Source of the DNA: Bradyrhizobium cenepequi
GTDB lineage: Bacteria > Pseudomonadota > Alphaproteobacteria > Rhizobiales > Xanthobacteraceae
Reading direction: 5' to 3'
NCBI RefSeq assembly: GCF_020329485.1
Contig: NZ_JAGKJI010000007.1
Span: 62,001-126,000, forward strand
Length of the DNA: 64,000 nucleotides
Positions within the stretch are counted from its first letter, which is position 1, and every line of letters begins with the position of its first letter. This document shows positions 56,016 through 64,000 of this stretch, piece after piece. The position numbers and the translations under genes were made by a program. Under the pieces are notes generated by a model, which had not been told where the DNA came from, did not search any database, and saw nothing but the letters and a program-made list of their open reading frames with translations.

Positions 56016-59000
56016 TGCATCCCCTCGGTCGCCCCCGCGACGGGCGGGCCCTGCGGACCCGGGTCCGGCAGCGCGTGCTCGATCCTCCGGTTCAGTCGGT
56101 CGAGCGCAAGATAGATCACGGGCGTCGTGTAGAGCGTCAGCAACTGGCTGAGCAGAAGGCCGCCGATGATGGAAATGCCGAGCGGAAAGCGCAGCTCGGC
56201 GCCGGTGCCGCTTTCGACCGCAAGCGGCAGCGCGCCGAACAGCGCCGCCAATGTCGTCATCATGATCGGCCGGAAGCGCAACAGGCAGGCCTGCACGATC
56301 GCGTCATAGGGCGACATGCCCTGATGCCGCTCCGCCTCCAGCGCGAAGTCGATCATCATGATCGCGTTCTTCTTGACGATGCCCATCAGGAGAATGATGC
56401 CGATCAGGCCGATGACCGAAAGGTCCTGCCCGAACAGCATCAGCGCCAGGATGGCGCCGACGCCCGCCGAAGGCAGCGTCGACAGGATCGTGATCGGGTG
56501 GATGTAGCTCTCATAGAGCACGCCGAGCACGATGTAGATCGTGATGATGGCGGCGAGGATCAGCCAGGGCTGGCCGGCGAGCGATCTGGAAAATTCCGCG
56601 GCGTCGCCGGCAAAGACGCCGACGATGCTGTTGGGCATGCCGATCCGGGTCTCGATCGCCTTCACTGCTCCAACGGCATCGCCGAGCGCCTCGCCGGGTG
56701 CAAGATTGAAGCTGAGCGATATCGCCGGGAATTGCGCCTGGTGCGAGATCGCGAGCGGCGCCGTGGTGCGCGTCAGCGTCGCCACTGCTGAGAGCGGCAC
56801 CTGCGCGCCGTTCACGCCGGGCAGATACAGCTTGTCGAGGATCGATGGGTCGCGCTGGTACATCGGCAGCGCCTCCAGCACGACGCGATACTGGTTGGCC
56901 TGCCCGTAAATGGTCGAAATCTGTCGCTGCGCGAACGCGTCGTTCAGGGTGTCGTTGACGGCCTGCAGGTTGACGCCGAGCTGGCCGGCACGCTGGCGAT
57001 TGATATCGAGTGCCGCCCGTAGGCCGGCCTCCTGGGCCTCGGACGACACGTCGCGGAACATCGGATCACGCCGCATCTCGGCGACCAGCCTGCCCGCCCA
57101 GAGCGACACCTCTTTCGCATCCGTGCCGGTCAGAGTGTACTGGTACTGCGACCGGCTCGACTGTGTCGAAATCTGCACGTCCTGCACCGGCTGGAAATAG
57201 ATGGTCATGCCGGGGATCGACGCCGTCTTCTGCTTCAGCCGCGCAACCACTGTCGAAACGTCGTCGCGCCGTTCGCCGAGCGGCTTGAGCGTCATCACGA
57301 GCCGGCCGACATTGGTGGTGGGGTTGACCGAACCGGCGCCGATCACGGAAACCACGCCAGTCACGTCGGGGTCCGACTTGATCAGGTCCGCCGCCTTGGT
57401 CTGCCGCGCCTGCATTTCGGCAAAGGAGACGTCCGCGCCAGCCTCGGTCACCGCGGTGATCGAGGACGTATCCTGCAGCGGCAGGAAGCCCTTTGGCGCG
57501 ATCACGTACATGAACAGCGTGAGCGCGATGGTGGCAAAGGTCACCAGCAGGGTGGCGCGCTGGCGCTGCAGCACCCACAGCAGCGTGCGGTGATAGAACG
57601 CGACCATGTGGTCGATGAACCGGCTGACGGCGCCCAGGCCGGGCAGCACGAACTCCTCACCGACGTGCTTCAAGAGGCGCGAGCACATCATCGGCGTCAA
57701 CGTCAGCGAGACCACCGCCGACGTCACCACCGCGATCGTCAGCGTCAGGGCGAATTCGCGGAACATGCGTCCGACCAGCCCGGACATGAACAACAGCGGA
57801 ATGAAGACAGCGATCAACGACAGCGTCAGCGAGATCACGGTGAAGCCGATCTCGCTCGCGCCCTTGAGCGCGGCTTCCATCACCGACTCGCCCTCCTCCA
57901 TGTGACGGACGATGTTCTCGATCATCACGATGGCGTCGTCGACCACGAAGCCGGTACCGATCGTCAGCGCCATCAGCGACAGATTGTCGAGGCTGAAGCC
58001 GGCAAAATACATGATGCCGAAGCTCGTGATCAGCGACAGCGGCAGCGCGACGCCCGCGATCAGCGTGGCGCGCAGGGAGCGCAGGAATAACAGCACCACC
58101 AGCGTCACCAGCACGACGCTCAGGATCAGCGTGAACTGCACGTCGCGGACGGAGGCGCGGATGGTGACGGTGCGATCGCTCACCACGGTCAGATTGACGC
58201 CGGCCGGAATTAGCCGCTGCAACCGCGGGATTTCGTCACGGATCTGGCGGACCACATCGATCACATTGGCGCCGGGTTGGCGCTGGATGTCGATGATGAC
58301 CGCCGGCGTGCCTTGGTACCAGCCGCCGGTGCGGTCGTTCTCGAGGCCATCCACGATCACGGCCACGTCGCCGATCGTCACCGGCGAGCCGTTGCGATAG
58401 GCGATGATGATCGGCTTGTAGGCTTCGGCCGCCGCGATCTGGTCGTTGGCGGCGATCGTATAGGCCTGCTGCGCGCCGTCGAGCGATCCCTTCGGGCCCG
58501 AGACGTTGGCGCCGGCGATCGCGTTGCGCAGATCCTCCATCGAGATGCCATAGGCCGCAAGCCGCGCCAGGTCGGCCTGCACCCGCACCGCCGGCTTCAG
58601 CCCGCCCAGTACGGCGACGCGGCCGACGCCGGAGATCTGGCTGAGCCGCTGGCCGAGGATGGTGTCGGCAAGATCGCTCATCGCACGCAGCGAGACCGTC
58701 TGCGACGTCAGTGCCAGCGTCATGACCGGCGCGTCCGCTGGATTTACCTTCGCGTATACCGGCGGGTATGGAAGGTTCTTCGGCAATACGCCCGCGGCGG
58801 CATTAATCGCAGCCTGGACATCCTGCGTTGCGCCATCGATGTCGCGGTTGAGATCGAACTGCAGCGAGATCTGGCTGACGCCGAAGGAGCTGGTCGAATT
58901 CATCGACGACAGCGACGGGATCTGGCCGAGTTGGCGTTCCAGCGGCGCCGTGATCAGGGAGGCAATCACGTCGGGGCTGGCGCCCGGCAGTTGCGTCGTC

Positions 59001-59140
59001 ACCTGGACCGTCGGGAAGTCAACCTGCGGCAGTGCCGAGACCGGCAACGCGAAATAGCCAAGCGCGCCGCCGATCAGGAGCGCGATCCCGAGCAGCGAGG
59101 TCGCGATCGGCCGGCGGATGAACGGTTCAGAGACGCCCAT
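56012..59140 (-). CDS. RND efflux pump inner-membrane permease (MdtB-like)
   Basis: A 1042-residue permease homologous to the one downstream, with TIGTGFVVDDAIVMIENIVRH for proton relay and LMGIVKKNAIMMIDFALEAE in the second half. The start at 59140 (MGVSEPFIRRPIATSLLGIA) is the family N-terminus. It lies 52 bases after the adaptor gene. Two tandem non-identical permeases with one adaptor indicate a heterotrimeric pump. Confidence 0.94.
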   Translation of the reverse strand: MGVSEPFIRRPIATSLLGIALLIGGALGYFALPVSALPQVDFPTVQVTTQLPGASPDVIASLITAPLERQLGQIPSLSSMNSTSSFGVSQISLQFDLNRDIDGATQDVQAAINAAAGVLPKNLPYPPVYAKVNPADAPVMTLALTSQTVSLRAMSDLADTILGQRLSQISGVGRVAVLGGLKPAVRVQADLARLAAYGISMEDLRNAIAGANVSGPKGSLDGAQQAYTIAANDQIAAAEAYKPIIIAYRNGSPVTIGDVAVIVDGLENDRTGGWYQGTPAVIIDIQRQPGANVIDVVRQIRDEIPRLQRLIPAGVNLTVVSDRTVTIRASVRDVQFTLILSVVLVTLVVLLFLRSLRATLIAGVALPLSLITSFGIMYFAGFSLDNLSLMALTIGTGFVVDDAIVMIENIVRHMEEGESVMEAALKGASEIGFTVISLTLSLIAVFIPLLFMSGLVGRMFREFALTLTIAVVTSAVVSLTLTPMMCSRLLKHVGEEFVLPGLGAVSRFIDHMVAFYHRTLLWVLQRQRATLLVTFATIALTLFMYVIAPKGFLPLQDTSSITAVTEAGADVSFAEMQARQTKAADLIKSDPDVTGVVSVIGAGSVNPTTNVGRLVMTLKPLGERRDDVSTVVARLKQKTASIPGMTIYFQPVQDVQISTQSSRSQYQYTLTGTDAKEVSLWAGRLVAEMRRDPMFRDVSSEAQEAGLRAALDINRQRAGQLGVNLQAVNDTLNDAFAQRQISTIYGQANQYRVVLEALPMYQRDPSILDKLYLPGVNGAQVPLSAVATLTRTTAPLAISHQAQFPAISLSFNLAPGEALGDAVGAVKAIETRIGMPNSIVGVFAGDAAEFSRSLAGQPWLILAAIITIYIVLGVLYESYIHPITILSTLPSAGVGAILALMLFGQDLSVIGLIGIILLMGIVKKNAIMMIDFALEAERHQGMSPYDAIVQACLLRFRPIMMTTLAALFGALPLAVESGTGAELRFPLGISIIGGLLLSQLLTLYTTPVIYLALDRLNRRIEHALPDPGPQGPPVAGATEGMQ

Positions 59141-59191
59141 GGCTTTGCGTGCCCGTCCTTGCGAGGTCAGATATTCAGGTTGGTCGTTCGG

Positions 59192-60625
59192 TCATGGCTG
59201 CGACTTCGCTGCGCCGCCCGACGTGTCACCCCCCGTTGCCGCTCCGTTCGAGCCCTTCTGATCGCCCTCGCCCTGCGTACGCTCACGCCGCGATCGATGC
59301 TCGCCATCCTTCGCCTGACCATCCTTGGCTTGGCCATCTTTAGCCTGACCATCTTTGGCTTGGCCGTTCTTCGCATCCGGACTGCGGCTGCGCTTGCGCG
59401 GGGCGAGATCGGCGGTCGGCGCGGCGTCGTCCTTGCCGATGATGACCTTCGATCCATCGGCGAGATTGGCAAATCCCGTCGTGACGACGCGATCGGAGAC
59501 CGCAATCCCCTTGCCGATGACGGCGTCATGCTCGTTCTGTTGGATGACCGTCACCGGCTTTGCGGTGACGATATTGTCCTCGCCGATCACATAGCTGAAG
59601 GTTCCGGCCGGCCCGCGCTGCACGGCCGAGGTCGGCACCACGATCGCCTTTGGCAGCGTCTCGACTTTCAGCCGCACATTGACGAATTGGCCAGGCCAGA
59701 GCTGGAAATTGCCGTTGGGAAATTCCGCCTTCAGTTTCAGCGTGCCGGTGGTCGGGTCGACTTGGTTGTCGATGCCGGTCAGTTTGCCGGTATCGATCAC
59801 GGTCACCCCGTCATTGCCGAACACATCGACCCCCAGCGTCCCCTGGGCGGCCGCGGCGTTCACCCGCACGATTTGCTGCTGCGGCAGGCTGAACCAGACC
59901 GCGATCGGTTGCAACTGGGTGAGAACGACGAGGCCGGTGGTGTCGGAGCCGTGGATGATGTTGCCCTGGTCGACCTGGCGCAGGCCCGCGCGACCCGAAA
60001 TCGGCGCGACGATCTTGGTGTAGCTCAGCGTCGCCGCCGCATTGTCGATCGCGGCCTGGTCGGCCTTCACCAGCGCTTCCTGCTGCGCAACCACCGCCTT
60101 CTGGGTGTCGGACTGCTGCTTCGAACCGGCGTTGGTTTGGGCGAGCTGCTGGTAGCGGGCGAGGTCGAGCCGCTGGTTGGCGAGCAGCGCCTCGTCCTGC
60201 GCCTTCTTGGCGACAGCCTGGTCGTACTGCGCCTGATAGATCGCGGGATCGATTTCGGCGATCACGTCCTCTTTCTTGACGTCCTGCCCCTCGACAAAGT
60301 TCACCTTGATCAGCTTGCCATCGACCTGCGAGCGAACCGTGACCGTATTGAGCGCGCGCACCGAACCGACGCCGTCGAGATAGACTGGCATGTCCTGCAC
60401 GCGCGGCATGGCTGCCAGCACCGGCACCGGCAGGTCCGGCCGGGCGTTGGCGTTGCGGCCGCCGCCCTTTTGCTGCCAGGCCAGCCAGCCGATATAGCCG
60501 AGCCCGCCGAGGATCACCGCGGCAATGGCGAGCGACGCCATCCGCTTGAGCAGGCGCGACAACAAGCCCGGCTTCTTCAGCTCCGCAGCCTTCGCGTCGT
60601 CCTTTGCTTCGGGCTTAAAGAGCAT
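59192..60625 (-). CDS. RND efflux adaptor (MdtA-like) with an AKDGQ tandem-repeat tail
   Basis: A 477-residue adaptor. It has an N-terminal membrane anchor (MASLAIAAVILGGLGYIGWLA), a lipoyl half (VRSQVDGKLIKVNFVEGQ), a coiled-coil hairpin, the second lipoyl half (APISGRAGLRQVDQGN), a beta-barrel and a membrane-proximal domain. From about residue 420 the tail becomes hydrophilic, with four AKDGQ-type repeats followed by a Gly/Ser/Thr-rich end. Adaptors of this family normally end at about 400-430 residues, so the tail is extra. The start at 60625 overlaps the NodT gene by 11 bases. Confidence 0.92.
   Translation of the reverse strand: MLFKPEAKDDAKAAELKKPGLLSRLLKRMASLAIAAVILGGLGYIGWLAWQQKGGGRNANARPDLPVPVLAAMPRVQDMPVYLDGVGSVRALNTVTVRSQVDGKLIKVNFVEGQDVKKEDVIAEIDPAIYQAQYDQAVAKKAQDEALLANQRLDLARYQQLAQTNAGSKQQSDTQKAVVAQQEALVKADQAAIDNAAATLSYTKIVAPISGRAGLRQVDQGNIIHGSDTTGLVVLTQLQPIAVWFSLPQQQIVRVNAAAAQGTLGVDVFGNDGVTVIDTGKLTGIDNQVDPTTGTLKLKAEFPNGNFQLWPGQFVNVRLKVETLPKAIVVPTSAVQRGPAGTFSYVIGEDNIVTAKPVTVIQQNEHDAVIGKGIAVSDRVVTTGFANLADGSKVIIGKDDAAPTADLAPRKRSRSPDAKNGQAKDGQAKDGQAKDGQAKDGEHRSRRERTQGEGDQKGSNGAATGGDTSGGAAKSQP
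59303..59377 (-). repeat. Tandem 15-bp repeat encoding AKDGQ
   Basis: Four intact 15-base units (59303-59362) plus a fifth degenerate one (to 59377), read as KDGQA on the minus strand. Units 1 and 3 resemble each other, as do 2 and 4, so the present array likely arose by duplication of a 30-base pair of units. Confidence 0.8.
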
Positions 60626-62105
60626 TGACCGGTCTCTCCACCTTTGGCTCCCAGCCACCGCCCAGCGCCTGATACAGGCTGATGATCGCCTGCAGCCGGG
60701 CAAGTTGCGCCTGCCACAGCGCGTCCTCGGCCTGGAATAGAGTCAGTTGAGTATTTAGCACAGTTACGATGTCGGCAGTTCCGGCCCGCAACTGCTGCTC
60801 GGACAATTGAAACGCCCGCTGTGACGCCGCCACGACGTCACGCTGCAGCCTCAGCCTGATCGTGGTCTGGCGTATTGCCACCAATGCGGTGTCGACGTCG
60901 GCAAAGGATTGCACCACCGTCTTGCGATAGGTTTGCAGCAGTTCTTCCTGCTGTGCCTTCGTCAACTCGAAATTGCCGAGGATCCGCCCGCCGTCGAAGA
61001 TCGGCTGCGTCGCGCTGCCGACCAGGCTGAAGAACGCCGCATGCGGCTGGAACAGCGCCGACAGCGCCGAGCTCTGGTAACCGCCCTGCCCCGTCAACTG
61101 AATGCTCGGAAAGAACTGTGCCCGGGCGCTGCCGACATTGGCGGTGGCGGCGGCAAGCTGCGCCTCCTGCCGCCTGATGTCGGGACGCTGCGTCAGCAGG
61201 TCCGACGGCAGGCCCGGCGTCACCCGGGGAATGGCAATGTTGTTGAGCGAGCCGCCTGTGATGCGCACGCTCTCCGGCGGCCGCGACACCAGTGTCGCTA
61301 GCGCATTGATGTTCTGATCGAGGGTCTGCCGGAGCGGCGGCACCAGCGCGCGCTGGTTCGCCACCACGCTCTCCTGCTGCGCGACGTCGAGATCGGTACC
61401 CGTGCCAGCCTCGAAACGTTCCTTGATTGCGTTGAGGATGCGCTCCGCGCTGGCGATGTTGCGCTGGGCGGTGCGAATCCGATCCTGCGACGCCAGCACC
61501 TGGAAATAGGCGGTAGCGACAGCGGTCAGCGTGGTCAGCGCCACCACCTCGCGGTCAAACCGGCTCGCGACCGCAGTTTCTTCCGCCGCCTGCGCGGCGT
61601 CGCGATTCTGGCCCCAGAAATCGAGTTGATAGCTCGCGGCAAGCGAGGCGTTGTAGTTGACCACCTCGCGCCCGCCGATGCTGAGGCCACTCGCGCTCGA
61701 GCCAGAGGTACGCGAATAGCTCTCCGATCCAGTGCCGGAGAGCGTCGGCAGCAGGGCCGCGCCGGTGATCCGCGCCTGCGCGTCCGCTTGCTTGAAGCGC
61801 GCCACGGCCGCGGCAATGTCCAGATTGACCCGCTGTGCTTCCTCCATCAGCGTCGTCAGTTCCGTCGAGCGAAAGCCCCGCCACCAGTCGAGCGTTGGCG
61901 GCGCGTCGGCGGCCTTTGCCGCCCGCGCCGCCTTGTAGCCGCCGGGAATATCGAGCGCGGGATCGGGAAGGTCCTTGGTCAGGAGGCAGCCGGCCGAGCT
62001 CGCCGCGATCACAAAGCCCGCAAACGCGCGCACCACGCTTCGCAGGCTTGGCACGGGCGCGCGCGGCCGTTCGCCGACAACAGCCCCCCGGACGCGCTGG
62101 CTCAC
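60615..62105 (-). CDS. NodT-family outer-membrane efflux lipoprotein
   Basis: A 496-residue outer-membrane factor with a lipoprotein signal (FVIAASSAGC, lipid-modified Cys40). TolC-like helical repeats follow: ARFKQADAQARITGAALLPT in the first half, RPDIRRQEAQLAAATANVGS in the second. It would form the outer channel for the adaptor and two permeases encoded after it, so the operon carries a complete pump. It is the first gene of the operon, and the 480-base gap before cysK should contain its promoter. Confidence 0.94.
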   Translation of the reverse strand: MSQRVRGAVVGERPRAPVPSLRSVVRAFAGFVIAASSAGCLLTKDLPDPALDIPGGYKAARAAKAADAPPTLDWWRGFRSTELTTLMEEAQRVNLDIAAAVARFKQADAQARITGAALLPTLSGTGSESYSRTSGSSASGLSIGGREVVNYNASLAASYQLDFWGQNRDAAQAAEETAVASRFDREVVALTTLTAVATAYFQVLASQDRIRTAQRNIASAERILNAIKERFEAGTGTDLDVAQQESVVANQRALVPPLRQTLDQNINALATLVSRPPESVRITGGSLNNIAIPRVTPGLPSDLLTQRPDIRRQEAQLAAATANVGSARAQFFPSIQLTGQGGYQSSALSALFQPHAAFFSLVGSATQPIFDGGRILGNFELTKAQQEELLQTYRKTVVQSFADVDTALVAIRQTTIRLRLQRDVVAASQRAFQLSEQQLRAGTADIVTVLNTQLTLFQAEDALWQAQLARLQAIISLYQALGGGWEPKVERPVNAL

Positions 62106-62587
62106 CTCAGTTCTCCTCCGCGTGCCGAATCACGTCGCGACGAGTTCGCAACGCGTTGGGAGATGGTCTGTAGAACCTTCACGGAGTGATGCTTCCAGTG
62201 GAACCGACCCGCCATACTACCCCGGGCGCATGGCAAGCGGACAGTCCCGCCGACCCAACGACAGACGGCGGCCAAGCTCAACCAGGGAACCGCCAAAAGG
62301 TCAAGTTGTCCTTATTTTTCGGGCCTTACTTTGATTTCGTCGGCACTGGGAGCCGTCAGAATCTTACGAAGATTTCATGGGGATTTCGCCGCCCCTGTTG
62401 CCCCGAATCCCCATTACACCCGCACCGAAGGCAACCCATTTCACGAGCCGGGAGTCGCGAGGCGGATTGCCGCGGACCGGGAGTTGATTCGGGCCGGCAC
62501 GCGCCGCGCTGCAAGGGCCTTTCCCTTTTGCCGGCCCCGCACTAGGGTCAGGCGGGAGCGAAATAACCGGCAAAGATTACCCCCGAC
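62106..62587. other. Divergent promoter gap between the RND operon and cysK
   Basis: No gene is supported here; the open frames are short and Arg-rich. It holds an AT-richer stretch at about 62300-62375 that includes the palindrome AATCTT-ACG-AAGATT (62360-62374). No regulator gene of the TetR or MarR kind flanks the operon, so control must come from elsewhere. Confidence 0.5.
62360..62374. promoter_or_regulatory. Palindrome AATCTTACGAAGATT, candidate operator
   Basis: Perfect 6-bp arms with a 3-base centre, in the divergent gap 255 bases before the NodT start and 214 bases before cysK. It could be a binding site for a dimeric regulator of the efflux operon; nothing ties it to a particular family. 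Confidence 0.35.
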
Positions 62588-63622
62588 ATGACCATCAACA
62601 ATGACGTCGTCGAAGCCATCGGCAATACGCCGCTGATCAAATTGAAGCGCGCCTCCGAGCTGACCGGATGCACCATCCTGGGCAAGGCCGAGTTCATGAA
62701 TCCCGGCCAGTCGGTCAAGGACCGCGCCGGCAAATGGATGATCCTGGAGGCCGAGAAACGTGGCGCGCTCAAGCCGGGTGGCCTCGTGGTGGAATCCACC
62801 GCCGGCAATACCGGTATCGGGCTCGCGGTGGTCGCCAGCGCCCGCGGCTACCGGACCCTGATCGTGATTCCGGAAACCCAGAGCCAGGAAAAGAAGGACA
62901 CGCTGCGGCTGTGCGGCGCCGAACTGGTCGAGGTGCCGATGCTGCCCTATGCCAATCCGAACAACTATCAGCATGTCGGCAAACGGCTGGCCGACCAACT
63001 CCGCAAGACTGAACCGAATGGCGTGTTGTTCGCCGACCAGTGGAACAATCTCGATAACGCCAAGGCGCACTATGACTCGACCGGTCCGGAGATCTGGCAG
63101 CAGACCGGCGGCAAGGTCGACGGCTTCATCTGCTCGGTCGGCACCGGCGGCACGCTCGCCGGCACCAGCCGCTACTTGAAGGAAAAGAACAATGGCATTG
63201 TCGTCGCCTGCGCCGATCCACACGGCGCGGCGATGTACGAACTGTTCAAGCATGGCGAGGCCAAGTCGACGCCGGGCGGATCGATCACCGAAGGCATCGG
63301 GCTCGGACGTGTCACCTCCATCATCGAGACCGCGAAGGTCGACGACGCCTTCCTCATTCCGGACGAGGAAGCGGTCACTGTGATTTACGAACTCCTGGAG
63401 CACGAGGGTCTCTGCCTCGGCGGCTCGACCGGCATCAACATCGCCGGCGCGATCCGATTGGCAAAGCAGCTCGGGCCCGGCAAGACGATCGTGACGATCC
63501 TCGCCGATTCCGGTAATCGCTATCAGTCCAAGCTATTCAATCCGGATTTCATGCGCTCGAAGAACCTGCCGGTGCCGGCGTGGCTCGAGAAGCGCACCGA
63601 GATCGACCTGCCGTTTGTGTGA
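62588..63622 (+). CDS. cysK: Cysteine synthase A (O-acetylserine sulfhydrylase)
   Basis: A 344-residue PLP enzyme. The PLP lysine is in PGQSVKDRAGKWM, the substrate loop is STAGNTGIG, and the phosphate-binding loop is GTGGTLAGT. It condenses O-acetylserine with sulfide to give cysteine. It is somewhat longer than E. coli CysK (about 320). The ATG at 62588 is the family start. The gene is divergent from the RND operon and is followed by a palindromic repeat that may end its transcript. Confidence 0.95.
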   Translation: MTINNDVVEAIGNTPLIKLKRASELTGCTILGKAEFMNPGQSVKDRAGKWMILEAEKRGALKPGGLVVESTAGNTGIGLAVVASARGYRTLIVIPETQSQEKKDTLRLCGAELVEVPMLPYANPNNYQHVGKRLADQLRKTEPNGVLFADQWNNLDNAKAHYDSTGPEIWQQTGGKVDGFICSVGTGGTLAGTSRYLKEKNNGIVVACADPHGAAMYELFKHGEAKSTPGGSITEGIGLGRVTSIIETAKVDDAFLIPDEEAVTVIYELLEHEGLCLGGSTGINIAGAIRLAKQLGPGKTIVTILADSGNRYQSKLFNPDFMRSKNLPVPAWLEKRTEIDLPFV

Positions 63623-63642
63623 GATGCCGCAACACTCACCGA

Positions 63643-63740
63643 CCTCATCCTGAGGAGCGGCCTTCAGGCCGCGTCTCGAAGGATGGGCCACGGGCTCTAT
63701 GGTTCGAGACGCGCGCTATCGCGCGCTCCTCACCATGAGG
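63643..63740. repeat. Intergenic palindromic element (CCTCATCCTGAGGAGC type)
   Basis: The outer arms CCTCATCCTGAGGAGC and GCTCCTCACCATGAGG are near reverse complements. Inside are a second pair, GCGTCTCGAAGGATG and TGGTTCGAGACGC, and two small hairpins, GCGGCC-TTCA-GGCCGC and GCGCGC-TATC-GCGCGC. I recognise this as a repeat frequent in Bradyrhizobium genomes. It separates convergent cysK and the ABC ATPase gene. Confidence 0.8.
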
Positions 63741-63762
63741 GAGACCGCAACGACGGAAACAC

Positions 63763-64000
63763 TCATCTCAAAATCTGACTGAGGAACAGCTTCGTCCGCG
63801 CGTGCTGCGGATGAGCGAAGAATTCCTTCGGCGTGTTCGACTCGATGATCTGACCGGCGTCCATGAAGATGACGCGGTCGGCGACCTCGCGGGCAAATCC
63901 CATTTCATGGGTGACGACCAGCATGGTCATGCCCTCCTTGGCGAGGTCGACCATGGTGTCCAGGACTTCCTTCACCATTTCCGGATCGAGCGCCGAGGTC
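63763..64000 (-). CDS. Amino-acid ABC transporter ATP-binding protein (5' part beyond the window)
   Basis: Only the C-terminal 78 or so residues are present; the frame is open to base 64000. [19 protein letters not shown] is the D-loop end of the Walker B region, [18 protein letters not shown] is the switch histidine region, and the end [18 protein letters not shown] is typical of GlnQ/HisP-type polar amino-acid importers. The binding-protein and permease genes should lie to the right. Confidence 0.93.
   Translation of the reverse strand, partial: TSALDPEMVKEVLDTMVDLAKEGMTMLVVTHEMGFAREVADRVIFMDAGQIIESNTPKEFFAHPQHARTKLFLSQILR

Noticed and set aside
58277..60628. Long open frame of 783 codons on the plus strand
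   Set aside because: Antisense to the RND permease and adaptor genes, with Arg/His-rich low-complexity translation and no ribosome site.

Overview
The window looks like chromosome of a Bradyrhizobium-type alphaproteobacterium (Nitrobacteraceae). The grounds are high GC, the order dusB-ntrB-ntrC-ntrY-ntrX-hfq-hflX, a PopZ-type polar protein, the formate-dehydrogenase-associated DUF3305/DUF3306 genes, FixK/FNR-type boxes, and three intergenic palindromic elements of the kind scattered through Bradyrhizobium genomes. Most of it is ordinary core genome. The accessory-looking parts are about 6.9-10.7 kb, 34-36.5 kb and 43.8-51.9 kb. No insertion sequence, integrase, phage gene or CRISPR array was seen.

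Left part (1-10.7 kb): a stop-start-coupled minus-strand operon (biotin/lipoate-ligase-like protein, DUF6505, DUF6352, DUF3305, DUF3306) runs off the left edge, opposite a divergent multi-cluster 4Fe-4S protein. This set normally accompanies a molybdenum formate dehydrogenase, which should lie beyond the edge. Next come an exported WD40-cytochrome c fusion, three small membrane or exported proteins, a Tat-signal HisC-like aminotransferase and a universal stress protein. Three TTGA-N6-TCAA boxes at 7202, 10319 and 10656 suggest that part of this block belongs to the microoxic FixK regulon.

10.8-21.9 kb: an HlyD/RbbA/permease export operon (like E. coli yhiI-rbbA-yhhJ), an enoyl-CoA hydratase, a cobalt-type nitrile hydratase (alpha, beta and activator, translationally coupled), queC, mazG, hflX and hfq. 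22-33.3 kb: the nitrogen-control genes ntrXYCB and dusB, divergent from an ispDF fusion, a CinA C-terminal amidase, a RatA/COQ10-like protein and lipA.

33.3-43.5 kb: alkyladenine glycosylase, a large RTX protein with a GH113-like hydrolase domain and an internal carbohydrate-binding-like segment, valS, popZ, a TolC-family outer-membrane protein and a PIMT-like methyltransferase.

43.8-51.9 kb: tRNA-Asn followed by a lower-GC flavin monooxygenase and a partial copy of the tRNA 3' end (a possible old integration). Then come an HD hydrolase, a catalase, a GlxA-type regulator, an Rrf2 regulator overlapping a thioredoxin-reductase-like flavoprotein, a truncated substrate-binding protein and tRNA-Cys. 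52.1-64 kb: the DTW tRNA-modifying enzyme, a four-gene RND efflux operon (NodT outer-membrane factor, adaptor, two permeases), cysK, and the end of an amino-acid ABC ATPase running off the right edge.
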